64,000 bases of DNA from Muribaculaceae bacterium. Its GTDB lineage: Bacteria; Bacteroidota; Bacteroidia; Bacteroidales; Muribaculaceae. The DNA is taken from assembly GCA_022510505.1 (NCBI GenBank), contig JAFLTL010000002.1, positions 62,001-126,000 of the forward strand, read 5' to 3'. The translations under genes and the position numbers were made by a program. This document shows positions 1 to 6,672 of the stretch, one piece after another. The number at the start of each line of letters is the position of its first letter. Positions within the stretch are counted from its first letter, which is position 1. Below the pieces are notes generated by a model that was not told where the DNA came from, ran no database searches, and was given only the letters and a program-made list of their open reading frames with translations.

Positions 1-947
1 AGAAACTTACAAATCGCAACCGACTTTTTCCCCTTGAGCGGTGACCCCGCTCCGGCTGCCACGACCACAGGATACACAAAAAGTATCATGGCCGCACAGT
101 AAACACCGTTTAGCCAGGCATGATCATTGCCGCCTACCCATGGCATTACCAACGTAGCAGCCAAAATTAACGAGCACCACCACATTCCACCTTTTTTGAA
201 AGAGATACGCCATTTCGATAAACGATAAAGTAATAGACCCATGAAGAAAGGATAACACAGTCGACACAGAGCGATGTAGATTTGGGTGGGGGTCAGACTC
301 CATCCGCCGATGACCGTATATTTCGCATATTCTCGTGGCGACAAAACCCCCATGATGTCGAAATTGAGCGCGAGATCAAGAGAGAAGAAAGCCGAAATAG
401 TCACGAATATTATCAGAAGCGTTCGGCTGAAACGTCTGATGAACAAAGCGTAAAGAAGGTTTGCAACATATTCCCACAGCAACGACCATTGCGCACCGTT
501 AAGAGGATTGATTTCCTGCCACCCTCTTATGTCCAGTGAAGGAGGTGTTGGAAACATAATGAAACCCAAAAGCAAAATTACCAAAGCTTTCCACCAGGGT
601 GTCGACATGATTGGCTGGAACTCTGGGGAATCACCGAAATAGAACCAGAACGCACCGATGGCAGTCCCGAGAATCACCATTGGCTGCAACCTAATCAAGC
701 GCCGTTTGATGAAGCTCCAGGTTGTCATGGTGTTCCATCGGTCATCGTATGCATATCCGATAACAAAACCCGACAGCATATAGAAAAAGTCGACCGCCAG
801 GTACCCATGATTCAGAATTTGGAACCGCGGACCTTTTGAATAGGTCTCAAACAAATGAAATAAAACCACGATAATTGCAGCGACACCGCGCAGACCGTCA
901 AGAATTTCAAATCGTGGTTTATCTGACAATGGATAATTCGGGTTCAT
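1..947 (-). CDS. Membrane acyltransferase, acyltransferase-3 (OatA/WecH-like) family, partial
   Basis: Reading the minus strand from the ATG at 947 gives an open frame of at least 315 codons that leaves the window, so the C-terminus is missing. The start reads MNPNYPLSDKPRFEILDGLR and is followed by hydrophobic segments with the family signatures LDGLRGVAAIIVVLFH (conserved His in the first helix) and GYLAVDFFYMLSGFVIGY. Several more membrane helices follow. Acyltransferase-3 proteins move acyl groups, often acetyl, from the cytoplasm onto exported glycans, peptidoglycan or lipids. The substrate cannot be read from the sequence. It has no operon partner inside the window. The family call is firm; the acceptor is unknown. 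Confidence 0.88.
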   Translation of the reverse strand, partial: MNPNYPLSDKPRFEILDGLRGVAAIIVVLFHLFETYSKGPRFQILNHGYLAVDFFYMLSGFVIGYAYDDRWNTMTTWSFIKRRLIRLQPMVILGTAIGAFWFYFGDSPEFQPIMSTPWWKALVILLLGFIMFPTPPSLDIRGWQEINPLNGAQWSLLWEYVANLLYALFIRRFSRTLLIIFVTISAFFSLDLALNFDIMGVLSPREYAKYTVIGGWSLTPTQIYIALCRLCYPFFMGLLLYRLSKWRISFKKGGMWWCSLILAATLVMPWVGGNDHAWLNGVYCAAMILFVYPVVVAAGAGSPLKGKKSVAICKF

Positions 948-1025
948 TCACATCTAACAGTCAAATGATTATGCAAATTTAATAAAAAAAATATTATAGT
1001 CTGTTATCAGCAATCACCCGTTGAT

Positions 1026-1088
1026 GAAGCTAAAGAAGCTATAGAAGCTATAAAAGCTAAAGAAGCTACTATAGCTAGTTTAGCTATC
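1026..1088. repeat. 7 x 9-bp degenerate tandem repeat with AGCTA core
   Basis: Seven consecutive 9-mers share the phase and an invariant AGCTA: GAAGCTAAA, GAAGCTATA (twice), AAAGCTAAA, GAAGCTACT, ATAGCTAGT and TTAGCTATC. The octamer ATCACCCG occurs just before the tract (1013-1020) and again at its right end (1086-1093). The tract lies between the convergent-free 5' end of the acyltransferase gene and the 3' end of the 505-residue gene. It is open in one frame for a short stretch, but no start or ribosome site supports a gene. Confidence 0.75.
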
Positions 1089-1169
1089 ACCCGAAAACTC
1101 GAAAAAAGCTTCATCCCTAATTTTTACAACATGTAAATCTTCTCTTTTAACAAACTCCCTATTAATTAT

Positions 1170-2687
1170 TTATAAGCACTGATACATTAGCTGACGACTT
1201 CGTCGTCGCTTATGCCCATAATGTCTATCAACCTCCCCGACATCATCTTCACGGATTGCCCATATCAATTGCTCCCTTTCTCCTGACAATTCCAACGAAC
1301 CCTTTTCCTTGTTTGACGTCACCAACGATAGTTCCGCTGGTGACTGGCAACCGGGAACTGATAACTCCTCAAGTTCCGATAGCTCCTCTAACATCTCATG
1401 GCTAACGGCTACTTCTGCGGTAAAGTCATGTGGGAGATTATGCTCTCTCAAAACTTCCATCAAGGGGTCAACCTGGCTACGACGATGTGCCCAAACCTGC
1501 TTCAGATTTCCGAGTCTTTCCCATAGCTTGCGGCTACAGCTGTTCGCACTGTCGAAGTCTGTATAGTACCAAACCGATTCTTTCGGTGCAGGTGCTCCGC
1601 TGAATGGATTCGATATCTCGCAGTTCTTCGTGCACAGCTCGTCGAAGTGCAGGATGGCCTGTCTCATCAATTCTTCCAGTCTCTCGGTGTCTGTTTTCAT
1701 TCCAACCGATACCCCGGGCATGAACATCCTGATGATGCCACGATCCTGGTCGATTACATGATCTACCTCGTAGGTCTTCCCGTCTATGACATGAAGCATC
1801 GGTACATACTCGAACACAACTTTACCCACCAGCTTGTTCAGCTGCTCGTCTGCCTCGGGCAAACCGATCGATACCTTGAAACCTTCGGCCGATACCTCGA
1901 AGGGATGATACACTCCGTCAAAACGACAGCTGTACTCGTCGGTCATCTGAAAGCCACTGTCGGCCATGAAGCATTTCACGGGAGATACAAACAACACTCT
2001 GCCGTTACGGTCAAGATACTTGTATCTCAACAATACGGGTTCTACAAAGTAATCGCTCTTCTTCGCTTGGGATACCACGCTGTTGTAGGCATCACCAAGA
2101 GTAAAGGCCATGCTTCGCATGTCGCTGTATGCAAGCTGGGTAAGATCACGGTTCCCCGAATAGCTCTTTGACAAGCCTTGGCTCTTGGTAACGGCCGAAA
2201 ACCGCTCCACGGCGCTCCGCTCTAGTCTGACCTCGGGAAACTCCATGTCGGGACGATACAGCTCGAAGCCCCCGTCTTTGATGCTCTGCAACAAAAATCG
2301 CCCTCCTGTGGTCAGGATATACGCCCTCCCGGGACTGTCCGAAAACATCCCTGTCGGACTCCCTATCAAACCGGCCAACAATATTATATCCAATTCTGAC
2401 CCCGACGTGGCGTCGGCGCCAAGAAAGATGTTCAGCGTGCTTCCCCTATACGTCACCAGACACCTTCCCCTGTCTGGGTGGCTGATCCACCCCAGTATCA
2501 TGTGATTGTCTATACCGCTGGTGATCTTCTCGAAATCCTCAACCGGTACAAGCTTCCCCTCGCTCCCTCTGGCAGGCCTCAGATTCCTGCATCTGATGGC
2601 CCCGGTATGGTTCGTCACTTCTTCCTTGTTTGACATCGTTCTTGCATCCGGCAACGCCGCTACTGTTTCAATCTCTCTTCTCTTCAT
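1170..2687 (-). CDS. Unrecognised 505-residue protein
   Basis: A long open frame starting at the ATG at 2687 (MKRREIETVAALPDARTMSN). I do not recognise the family. It has no signal peptide, no clear membrane helix and no catalytic motif that I can name. The N-terminal half is rich in short beta-like segments with Gly/Asp turns, such as ILGWISHPDRGRCLVTYRG. The last part is charged and ends in a basic stretch (GHKRRRSRQLMYQCL). The leader contains a 140-bp heptamer array, and a minus-strand TAnnTTTG box lies beyond that. The beta-rich, non-enzymatic look recalls phage or virion structural proteins, but this is only an impression. Plus-strand open frames over it are shadows. Confidence 0.6.
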   Translation of the reverse strand: MKRREIETVAALPDARTMSNKEEVTNHTGAIRCRNLRPARGSEGKLVPVEDFEKITSGIDNHMILGWISHPDRGRCLVTYRGSTLNIFLGADATSGSELDIILLAGLIGSPTGMFSDSPGRAYILTTGGRFLLQSIKDGGFELYRPDMEFPEVRLERSAVERFSAVTKSQGLSKSYSGNRDLTQLAYSDMRSMAFTLGDAYNSVVSQAKKSDYFVEPVLLRYKYLDRNGRVLFVSPVKCFMADSGFQMTDEYSCRFDGVYHPFEVSAEGFKVSIGLPEADEQLNKLVGKVVFEYVPMLHVIDGKTYEVDHVIDQDRGIIRMFMPGVSVGMKTDTERLEELMRQAILHFDELCTKNCEISNPFSGAPAPKESVWYYTDFDSANSCSRKLWERLGNLKQVWAHRRSQVDPLMEVLREHNLPHDFTAEVAVSHEMLEELSELEELSVPGCQSPAELSLVTSNKEKGSLELSGEREQLIWAIREDDVGEVDRHYGHKRRRSRQLMYQCL

Positions 2688-2805
2688 AATTACATCCCTT
2701 TTGATTATTTATTTATTATTTTCTCTCACTCCCTCATGGTAATCAGTTGACCTGTAGGGACATGGCGTGCCATGTCTAACTCGCAACTAACAAATAACAA
2801 CTAGC

Positions 2806-2945
2806 AACTAAGAACTAAGAACTAAGAACTAAGAACTAAGAACTAAGAACTAAGAACTAAGAACTATGAACTAAGAACTATGAACTAAGAACTATGAACT
2901 AAGAACTAAGAACTAAGAACTAAGAACTAAGAACTAGGAACTAGA
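2806..2945. repeat. Heptamer tandem array, 20 units of AACTAAG
   Basis: Exactly 20 head-to-tail 7-bp units fill 140 bp. Fifteen are AACTAAG, three are AACTATG (starting at 2862, 2876 and 2890), one is AACTAGG (2932) and one AACTAGA (2939). The AACTATG variants alternate with the standard unit, giving a 14-bp higher-order period, which suggests block duplication rather than single-unit slippage only. Degenerate AACTA words continue to the left (2776-2805). The array lies in the putative 5' leader of the 505-residue minus-strand gene. Confidence 0.95.
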
Positions 2946-2965
2946 AACTCTTTCCCTTGACATTG

Positions 2966-2973
2966 CAAAAATA
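2966..2973 (-). promoter_or_regulatory. Candidate -7 promoter element for the 505-residue gene
   Basis: On the minus strand this reads TATTTTTG, a match to the Bacteroidetes -7 element TAnnTTTG. No good -33 TTTG is present at the usual spacing. If it is used, the transcript would carry the whole heptamer array in a leader of about 270 nt. Confidence 0.35.
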
Positions 2974-2981
2974 AAAGAGGA

Positions 2982-3004
2982 TGTGGGCAAAATACATGCC
3001 CACA
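2982..3004. other. 8-bp inverted repeat (TGTGGGCA/TGCCCACA)
   Basis: Perfect 8-bp arms (2982-2989 and 2997-3004) separated by 7 bp, just outside the candidate minus-strand promoter. It could be an operator or a weak hairpin. No T-run follows directly. The rest of the gene-free stretch 2688-3253 shows only the heptamer array, a duplicated 7-mer (GTCTGAC at 3078-3091) and AT-rich sequence. Confidence 0.4.
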
Positions 3005-3135
3005 CTCCCTTAAAAACCATTTTCTTTAAAAAATAATCTTCTATATAAATTTATCAATATTTTTATTTCTTTCTAAAGTCTGACGTCTGACGGCCACTTG
3101 TGAAACTTGAATTTTAATTAACGATTCTCATTATT

Positions 3136-3143
3136 TAAATTTG
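3136..3143 (+). promoter_or_regulatory. Candidate -7 promoter element for the RNA methyltransferase
   Basis: TAAATTTG fits TAnnTTTG exactly. It would give a leader of about 100 nt before the ATG at 3254. The -33 element is weak. Confidence 0.4.
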
Positions 3144-3253
3144 TGCATTGTGATGTCCTGTCCGTTTACCGATAGCTCGCAATTGGTTGGGACCGAACTC
3201 ATTTATGTAGTCCCATACGCTTCAGTGCGAGCGACTCATTAGAACACAACAAC

Positions 3254-4072
3254 ATGAAAATAATAGAGGTTAGGAATCTGAACGACCCCGAACTGGAGGT
3301 ATTTGCCTCACTGACCGAGCATCAGCTCAGGCAAACCGGCGACGACAACGGCCTCTTTATCGCCGAGAGTCCCAAAGTAATTCGGGTGGCTCTAGACTCA
3401 GGTTATGAACCGCTGTCTTTGCTCTGCGAAAAGCGACACCTCGAAGGTGATGCGAGCGATATCATCGCCAAATGCCCCGAAATGAAGGTCTACACCGGAT
3501 CTCGGGAAATTCTGATGAAACTCACAGGTTACAAGTTGACTCGCGGAGTTCTTTGCGCCATGAAACGCCGACCCCTCCCCTCTGTTGGAGAAATCTGTCG
3601 TGAAGCTCATCGTATAGCAGTCATTGAAAGTGTTTGCGACACCACCAACATTGGCTCCATTTTCCGTTCCGCCGCGGCACTGGGATTGGACGGAATAATC
3701 CTTACTCCCGACTCCTGTGACCCCTTCAATCGTCGCTCAGTCAGAGTCTCTATGGGAACCGTATTCCGAATCCCCTGGACCTTTGACCCGGACCCTATTA
3801 CCCATCTTAAAGAGAATGGCTTTACAACAGTTGCGTTGACACTTCAGCATGAGTCGATATTGATTGACAGTCCCGTTCTGAAAAACAAAGAACGACTTGC
3901 AATGGTACTCGGAACCGAGGGAGATGGCTTGAGTGCCGGGATAATTGCCAAATGTGACTACAAGGCGATCATACCGATGTTTCACCGTGTCGACTCGTTA
4001 AACGTGGGAGCCGCAGCCGCCGTAGCCTTCTGGGAACTCCGTCAAAATGCCGCTCAACCTACCCCGGCTTAA
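3254..4072 (+). CDS. SPOUT/TrmH-family RNA 2'-O-methyltransferase
   Basis: A 272-residue protein of the SpoU/TrmH class, which methylates the ribose 2'-O of tRNA or rRNA using S-adenosylmethionine. The N-terminal substrate-binding region (about 1-105) precedes the trefoil-knot domain. The three knot motifs are visible: NIGSIFRSAAALG (motif 1, about 132-144, with Asn and Arg), VLGTEGDGL (motif 2, about 218-226) and LNVGAAAAVAFWE (motif 3, about 249-261). Length is normal. The last codons (NAAQPTPA after WELRQ) differ from those of a second 3'-end copy at 13490-13544, so the present C-terminus was probably created by the insertion of the downstream block. The exact RNA target is unknown. Confidence 0.93.
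   Translation: MKIIEVRNLNDPELEVFASLTEHQLRQTGDDNGLFIAESPKVIRVALDSGYEPLSLLCEKRHLEGDASDIIAKCPEMKVYTGSREILMKLTGYKLTRGVLCAMKRRPLPSVGEICREAHRIAVIESVCDTTNIGSIFRSAAALGLDGIILTPDSCDPFNRRSVRVSMGTVFRIPWTFDPDPITHLKENGFTTVALTLQHESILIDSPVLKNKERLAMVLGTEGDGLSAGIIAKCDYKAIIPMFHRVDSLNVGAAAAVAFWELRQNAAQPTPA
4003..4046 (+). repeat. Left copy of 44-bp direct repeat bounding the island
   Basis: These 44 bases of the methyltransferase 3' end recur in the same orientation at 13490-13533 with two mismatches (42/44). One mismatch is a synonymous CTC/CTT Leu codon. This looks like an attachment-site-like repeat at the left edge of the accessory block. Confidence 0.85.
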
Positions 4073-4152
4073 AAAAGACAAAAAAAGACATTAGGAGAGA
4101 CATTATTTTGGTTATAGTTTTACGACATGAAAAGTCGCAAAACGAAACAAAA

Positions 4153-4184
4153 TTTGTCAAAAAGAAATAATTTAGTGAACTTTG
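4153..4184 (+). promoter_or_regulatory. Candidate promoter for leader RNA / HTH gene
   Basis: A -33 TTTG (4153-4156) and a near-consensus -7 element GAACTTTG (4177-4184, one mismatch to TAnnTTTG) are 20 bp apart, close to the Bacteroidetes spacing. Transcription would start near 4190, immediately before the two structured hairpins. Confidence 0.5.
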
Positions 4185-4189
4185 CCGAT

Positions 4190-4396
4190 AGACATATCGG
4201 AAAGCGTTTACTTAACGTTTTGTTCTTGACCGTCGGGAATTCTCGCAAAATTCAAAGCAACGTCAAGGACGAAGCAACGGTAGATGCCCACCTACATGCG
4301 TGGGTCTCTCCGTTGTCGTCCTATGTTGCATGGCAATGCGAGAAGCCTCCGACGATTGGACAACAACGAGAGTTGGATCCCACGCTTTCTTTTGTT
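4190..4396 (+). ncRNA. Candidate structured RNA or leader, about 200 nt
   Basis: Two extended imperfect hairpins follow the promoter. The first pairs 4216-4230 with 4262-4279 (core GTTCTTGAC with GTCAAGGAC). The second has outer arms GCGTGGG (4298-4304) and CCCACGC (4379-4385), inner arms CGTTGTCGTCC (4311-4321) and GGACAACAACG (4358-4368), and a small top hairpin GCAT/ATGC. A U-rich tail (TTTCTTTTGTT) follows the outer arm directly, as in an intrinsic terminator. It could be an independent small RNA or an attenuating leader of the HTH gene at 4426. It matches no RNA class that I can identify. Confidence 0.4.
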
Positions 4397-4425
4397 GCCA
4401 TCGCCCAGGGAGGGGTCACTGCGGC

Positions 4426-4674
4426 ATGAAACAACAAGTAATGGACATCGGAAAGCGCATAAAGGAGGTTTTCATGCAAATGCCAAAAGATTGCACGCCC
4501 GATTGGTTTGCGAAGGAATTAAATTGTGATCGGCGTAATGTCTACCGCATATTCAATAAGCAGAATATCGACATCGCTCTGTTGCGCAAGATTTCACAAG
4601 TTCTTGGGCATGATTTTTTCCAGGACCTCTCTAACGAAGTTTTTGAGCCTGATGAATTATCAGACCGTATATAA
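4426..4674 (+). CDS. Small helix-turn-helix DNA-binding protein
   Basis: An 82-residue protein starting MKQQVMDIGKRIKEVF. A longer frame from 4300 would run through the structured leader, so the ATG at 4426 is preferred; an internal ATG at 4441 is an alternative. The segment WFAKELNCDRRNVYRIFNKQ followed by IDIALLRKISQVLGHDFF is a typical XRE-like helix-turn-helix: a short helix, a Cys-Asp-Arg turn, a recognition helix and the LLRKIS-type third helix. It is convergent with the kinase gene, which ends 22 bp downstream. It probably regulates the accessory block or itself. The fold is fairly sure; the targets are unknown. Confidence 0.75.
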   Translation: MKQQVMDIGKRIKEVFMQMPKDCTPDWFAKELNCDRRNVYRIFNKQNIDIALLRKISQVLGHDFFQDLSNEVFEPDELSDRI

Positions 4675-4696
4675 ATAGCCGGAAGACAAGTGTAGA

Positions 4697-5896
4697 TTAT
4701 TGCTCTGGAAAGGCTTTATTAAACTCCTCGAACGCTTTCTCCCCTTCGCTTAGATAAATCGAATGGATTAAAGGTGTAAGATCTTCTCCGTCGACCGTCT
4801 TTTGGTAATTCCGGTAGACCCTTTGCAGTTCATTCAAGAAATTGTTGCTAACATCAAAAGATTCCCTCAACGTTGAGCATCTTCTTATGGAATCGAGACT
4901 GTTTTTCTTCAGTTTGATCACGATAGAAGCGAAACCGTCAATCAATTCCTGTTTCTTCTGAATGTGAGCCAAGGATTTTGCCGACTCCTGTTCTATAGAG
5001 TCTTTCAACAGAATATAACTTAATTGCAAATTGCTTATCTCCTCCTTTTGTCGTTCGATTTCATCATTCAATTTCTCGACATTTTTCCTGTGACTCGAAT
5101 TCGACGATGCGAGCACCCAAGATATCGCTCCAGCGATGATTAATACTGAAATAAATAGTATACAAAACACCCTGATTTTCTTGAGGAAATTAAACGCTTG
5201 AACCAAATGGTGAATGTCTTTGTATCTCTTCTCGGGGTTGGCGTGCAAACATTTTTTTCTTATATAATTGTACTTATTGCCCAAAATATTCCCCATCAGC
5301 ACCCCGATGGAATATATGTCGCTTCTTGAATCAGCTTTCCTCGAGAGCCGGAGTTCAGGAGCGGCATAACCTTTAGAATAACCCGGCGTTTTAATCGCAT
5401 AATGGGCATCATCGTCGGAGAGTCCAAAATCGATGAGTTTTACATGGTTCCCATTACGGCTTATCAGAATATTGGTTGGTTTCAGGTCGTTATGAACGAT
5501 TCTTCTCTTGTGGAGATAATCGACAGCATCAATCAACTCCAACAAGATTCTTTTTCTTGTTTTTAAGGAAGGTTTTTCCAATAGAAATTCATTGAGGGGG
5601 CACCCATCGACATATTCCATCAAAATTTCATCATCACCCTCCGGATTTGACTCATAGCTGTAGACATCCACTATATTTGGGTGGTCACAACCGATTGACA
5701 ATTCATATTCCCGTCGAAGAATACCTTTCCCACGTCTATCGTTTATTGCCGAGCGCTTGATGAAAAAATATTTGCCGTCTCTCCTGAGAAGATACAATAA
5801 AGACGCTGTTGTTGCATAAACGAGTTGCCGGCTCCCATTTTCTATCGAACGGTCGGCATCGTTATCGGGGTCAATTATGAGACTATCTGCAATCAA
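4697..5896 (-). CDS. Membrane-anchored Ser/Thr protein kinase with coiled coil
   Basis: A 399-residue Hanks-type kinase. The catalytic domain spans about residues 25-235. Visible motifs are the ATP Lys in YFFIKR (K47), the catalytic loop VHNDLKPTN (HND in place of HRD, D137, N142), DFG in LIDFGLSD (156-158) and GYAAPEL (APE 179-181). The glycine-rich loop is not recognisable. A membrane helix (about 242-262) follows, then a Glu/Lys-rich coiled coil (about 270-325) and a C-terminal tail ending in EEFNKAFPEQ that should lie outside the cytoplasm. The start must be TTG at 5896: a stop codon lies three codons upstream and no Met occurs before residue 93. It is divergent from the regulator at 5966. 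Substrates are unknown; neighbouring proteins are candidates. Confidence 0.9.
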   Translation of the reverse strand: MIADSLIIDPDNDADRSIENGSRQLVYATTASLLYLLRRDGKYFFIKRSAINDRRGKGILRREYELSIGCDHPNIVDVYSYESNPEGDDEILMEYVDGCPLNEFLLEKPSLKTRKRILLELIDAVDYLHKRRIVHNDLKPTNILISRNGNHVKLIDFGLSDDDAHYAIKTPGYSKGYAAPELRLSRKADSRSDIYSIGVLMGNILGNKYNYIRKKCLHANPEKRYKDIHHLVQAFNFLKKIRVFCILFISVLIIAGAISWVLASSNSSHRKNVEKLNDEIERQKEEISNLQLSYILLKDSIEQESAKSLAHIQKKQELIDGFASIVIKLKKNSLDSIRRCSTLRESFDVSNNFLNELQRVYRNYQKTVDGEDLTPLIHSIYLSEGEKAFEEFNKAFPEQ

Positions 5897-5920
5897 ATCC
5901 TGTTATTTCTTAACCATCCT

Positions 5921-5958
5921 CAAAGGTAACCATAATTTCGGTTTAATAACTATCTTTG
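5921..5958. promoter_or_regulatory. Divergent promoter pair between kinase and regulator
   Basis: Minus strand: TACCTTTG at 5921-5928 would start the kinase transcript about 18 nt before its TTG. Plus strand: TATCTTTG at 5951-5958 lies just before the ATG at 5966, giving an almost leaderless transcript for the regulator. Both match TAnnTTTG, and the two elements are only 22 bp apart, so co-regulation is likely. Confidence 0.5.
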
Positions 5959-5965
5959 TGGGGTC

Positions 5966-6556
5966 ATGGGTGTTGAAAGTAATTCTCCGAATATTGCTCT
6001 ACTACGTTTAAAGATTGAAAGCACGTTTGGAAAAGCTCCGAAGGTGCACAATGACTTTGTCTTGTTGGCCGAGAATATTGAAAGCAAACTGAGAGAGCAC
6101 ATTTCCGAAACCACCCTGGAAAGAATCTGGCGCTATTCCAACAGAGGCTATGGCAACGTGTCGTTTCATATTTTAGACCTCTTAAGCCGATATCTCGAAT
6201 TTGAATCATGGAAACAGTTCTGCATTTCCCTGAAGAATGAGGGCTTGCAGGATTCCGACATGTTTGATGGAGAATCAATATTCAGCCGGAATCTCGGGAA
6301 AGGCGACCGATTGGAAATCGGTTGGTTACCCAACCGGAAATGCGTTGTCGAATATCTGGGAGATAATGATTTTGTTGCGATTAGTTGTGAGAACTCAACA
6401 CTTCAACCGGGCGACCGTTTTAGTTGCCTCGAATTTATATTGAATCAACCCTGCATCATGGAGAATCTCCGGACCGCGGCTCAAAACAGTGATACCGGAA
6501 AACGCTATGTAGCGGGAGTTCGCCACGGGCTGACCACCCTCAAAAAACTGCAATAA
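5966..6556 (+). CDS. Bacteroidales DNA-binding-like protein with N-terminal HTH and C-terminal beta-barrel
   Basis: A 196-residue protein. The N-terminal region (DFVLLAENIESKLREHISET followed by TLERIWRY) resembles the helix-turn-helix region of a common Bacteroidales family in which ISxTTLxRxW is typical. A second helical part (about 65-95) leads to a beta-rich C-terminal domain (about 110-165, with GDRLEIGWLPNRKCVVEYLG and LQPGDRFSC), likely an SH3-like barrel. It is transcribed away from the kinase gene from a promoter 22 bp from the kinase promoter. This suggests it senses or controls that gene, but this is inferred from context. Confidence 0.65.
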   Translation: MGVESNSPNIALLRLKIESTFGKAPKVHNDFVLLAENIESKLREHISETTLERIWRYSNRGYGNVSFHILDLLSRYLEFESWKQFCISLKNEGLQDSDMFDGESIFSRNLGKGDRLEIGWLPNRKCVVEYLGDNDFVAISCENSTLQPGDRFSCLEFILNQPCIMENLRTAAQNSDTGKRYVAGVRHGLTTLKKLQ

Positions 6557-6565
6557 CCCCATTGC

Positions 6566-6596
6566 CGCTATGTGTCCAAATAAGACACATTTAGCG
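6566..6596. other. Inverted repeat CGCTA-TGTGTC / GACACA-TAGCG
   Basis: Arms 6566-6576 and 6584-6596 pair over 11 bp with a 2-nt bulge around a 7-nt loop. The repeat lies between the regulator's stop codon and the next promoter. No T-run follows, so an operator or RNA-processing hairpin is as likely as a terminator. Confidence 0.45.
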
Positions 6597-6642
6597 ACCT
6601 AATCCGACGCAACAGTTTAATATTTATACAATTATCATATCC

Positions 6643-6650
6643 TATATTTG
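6643..6650 (+). promoter_or_regulatory. Candidate -7 promoter element for the TerB-like gene
   Basis: TATATTTG matches TAnnTTTG 22 bp before the ATG at 6673. A TTTA at 6623-6626 is a weak -33 candidate. Confidence 0.45.
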
Positions 6651-6672
6651 TAAAAATATTAAACGATTTACT

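Noticed and set aside
282..539. 85-codon plus-strand frame near the left edge
   Set aside because: Antisense to the acyltransferase gene, which has clear family motifs.
1024..1137. Short alanine-rich gene over the AGCTA repeats
   Set aside because: One frame is open (EAKEAIEAIKAKEAT) because the repeat is 9 bp long, but it has no start codon or ribosome site in that frame.
1647..2171. 174-codon plus-strand frame
   Set aside because: Lies entirely antisense within the 505-residue gene with no protein-like motif; a shadow frame.
2806..2945. CRISPR array
   Set aside because: Units are 7 bp and directly joined, with no spacers and no cas genes.
4190..4396. Identification of the structured RNA as 6S RNA
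   Set aside because: Size is compatible, but the fold is two separate hairpins rather than one long stem with a central bubble, and I cannot match a consensus.
4127..4429. 100-codon plus-strand frame before the HTH gene
   Set aside because: It runs through two strong hairpins, has a non-protein-like composition and no recognisable motif. The region reads better as a structured leader or RNA.
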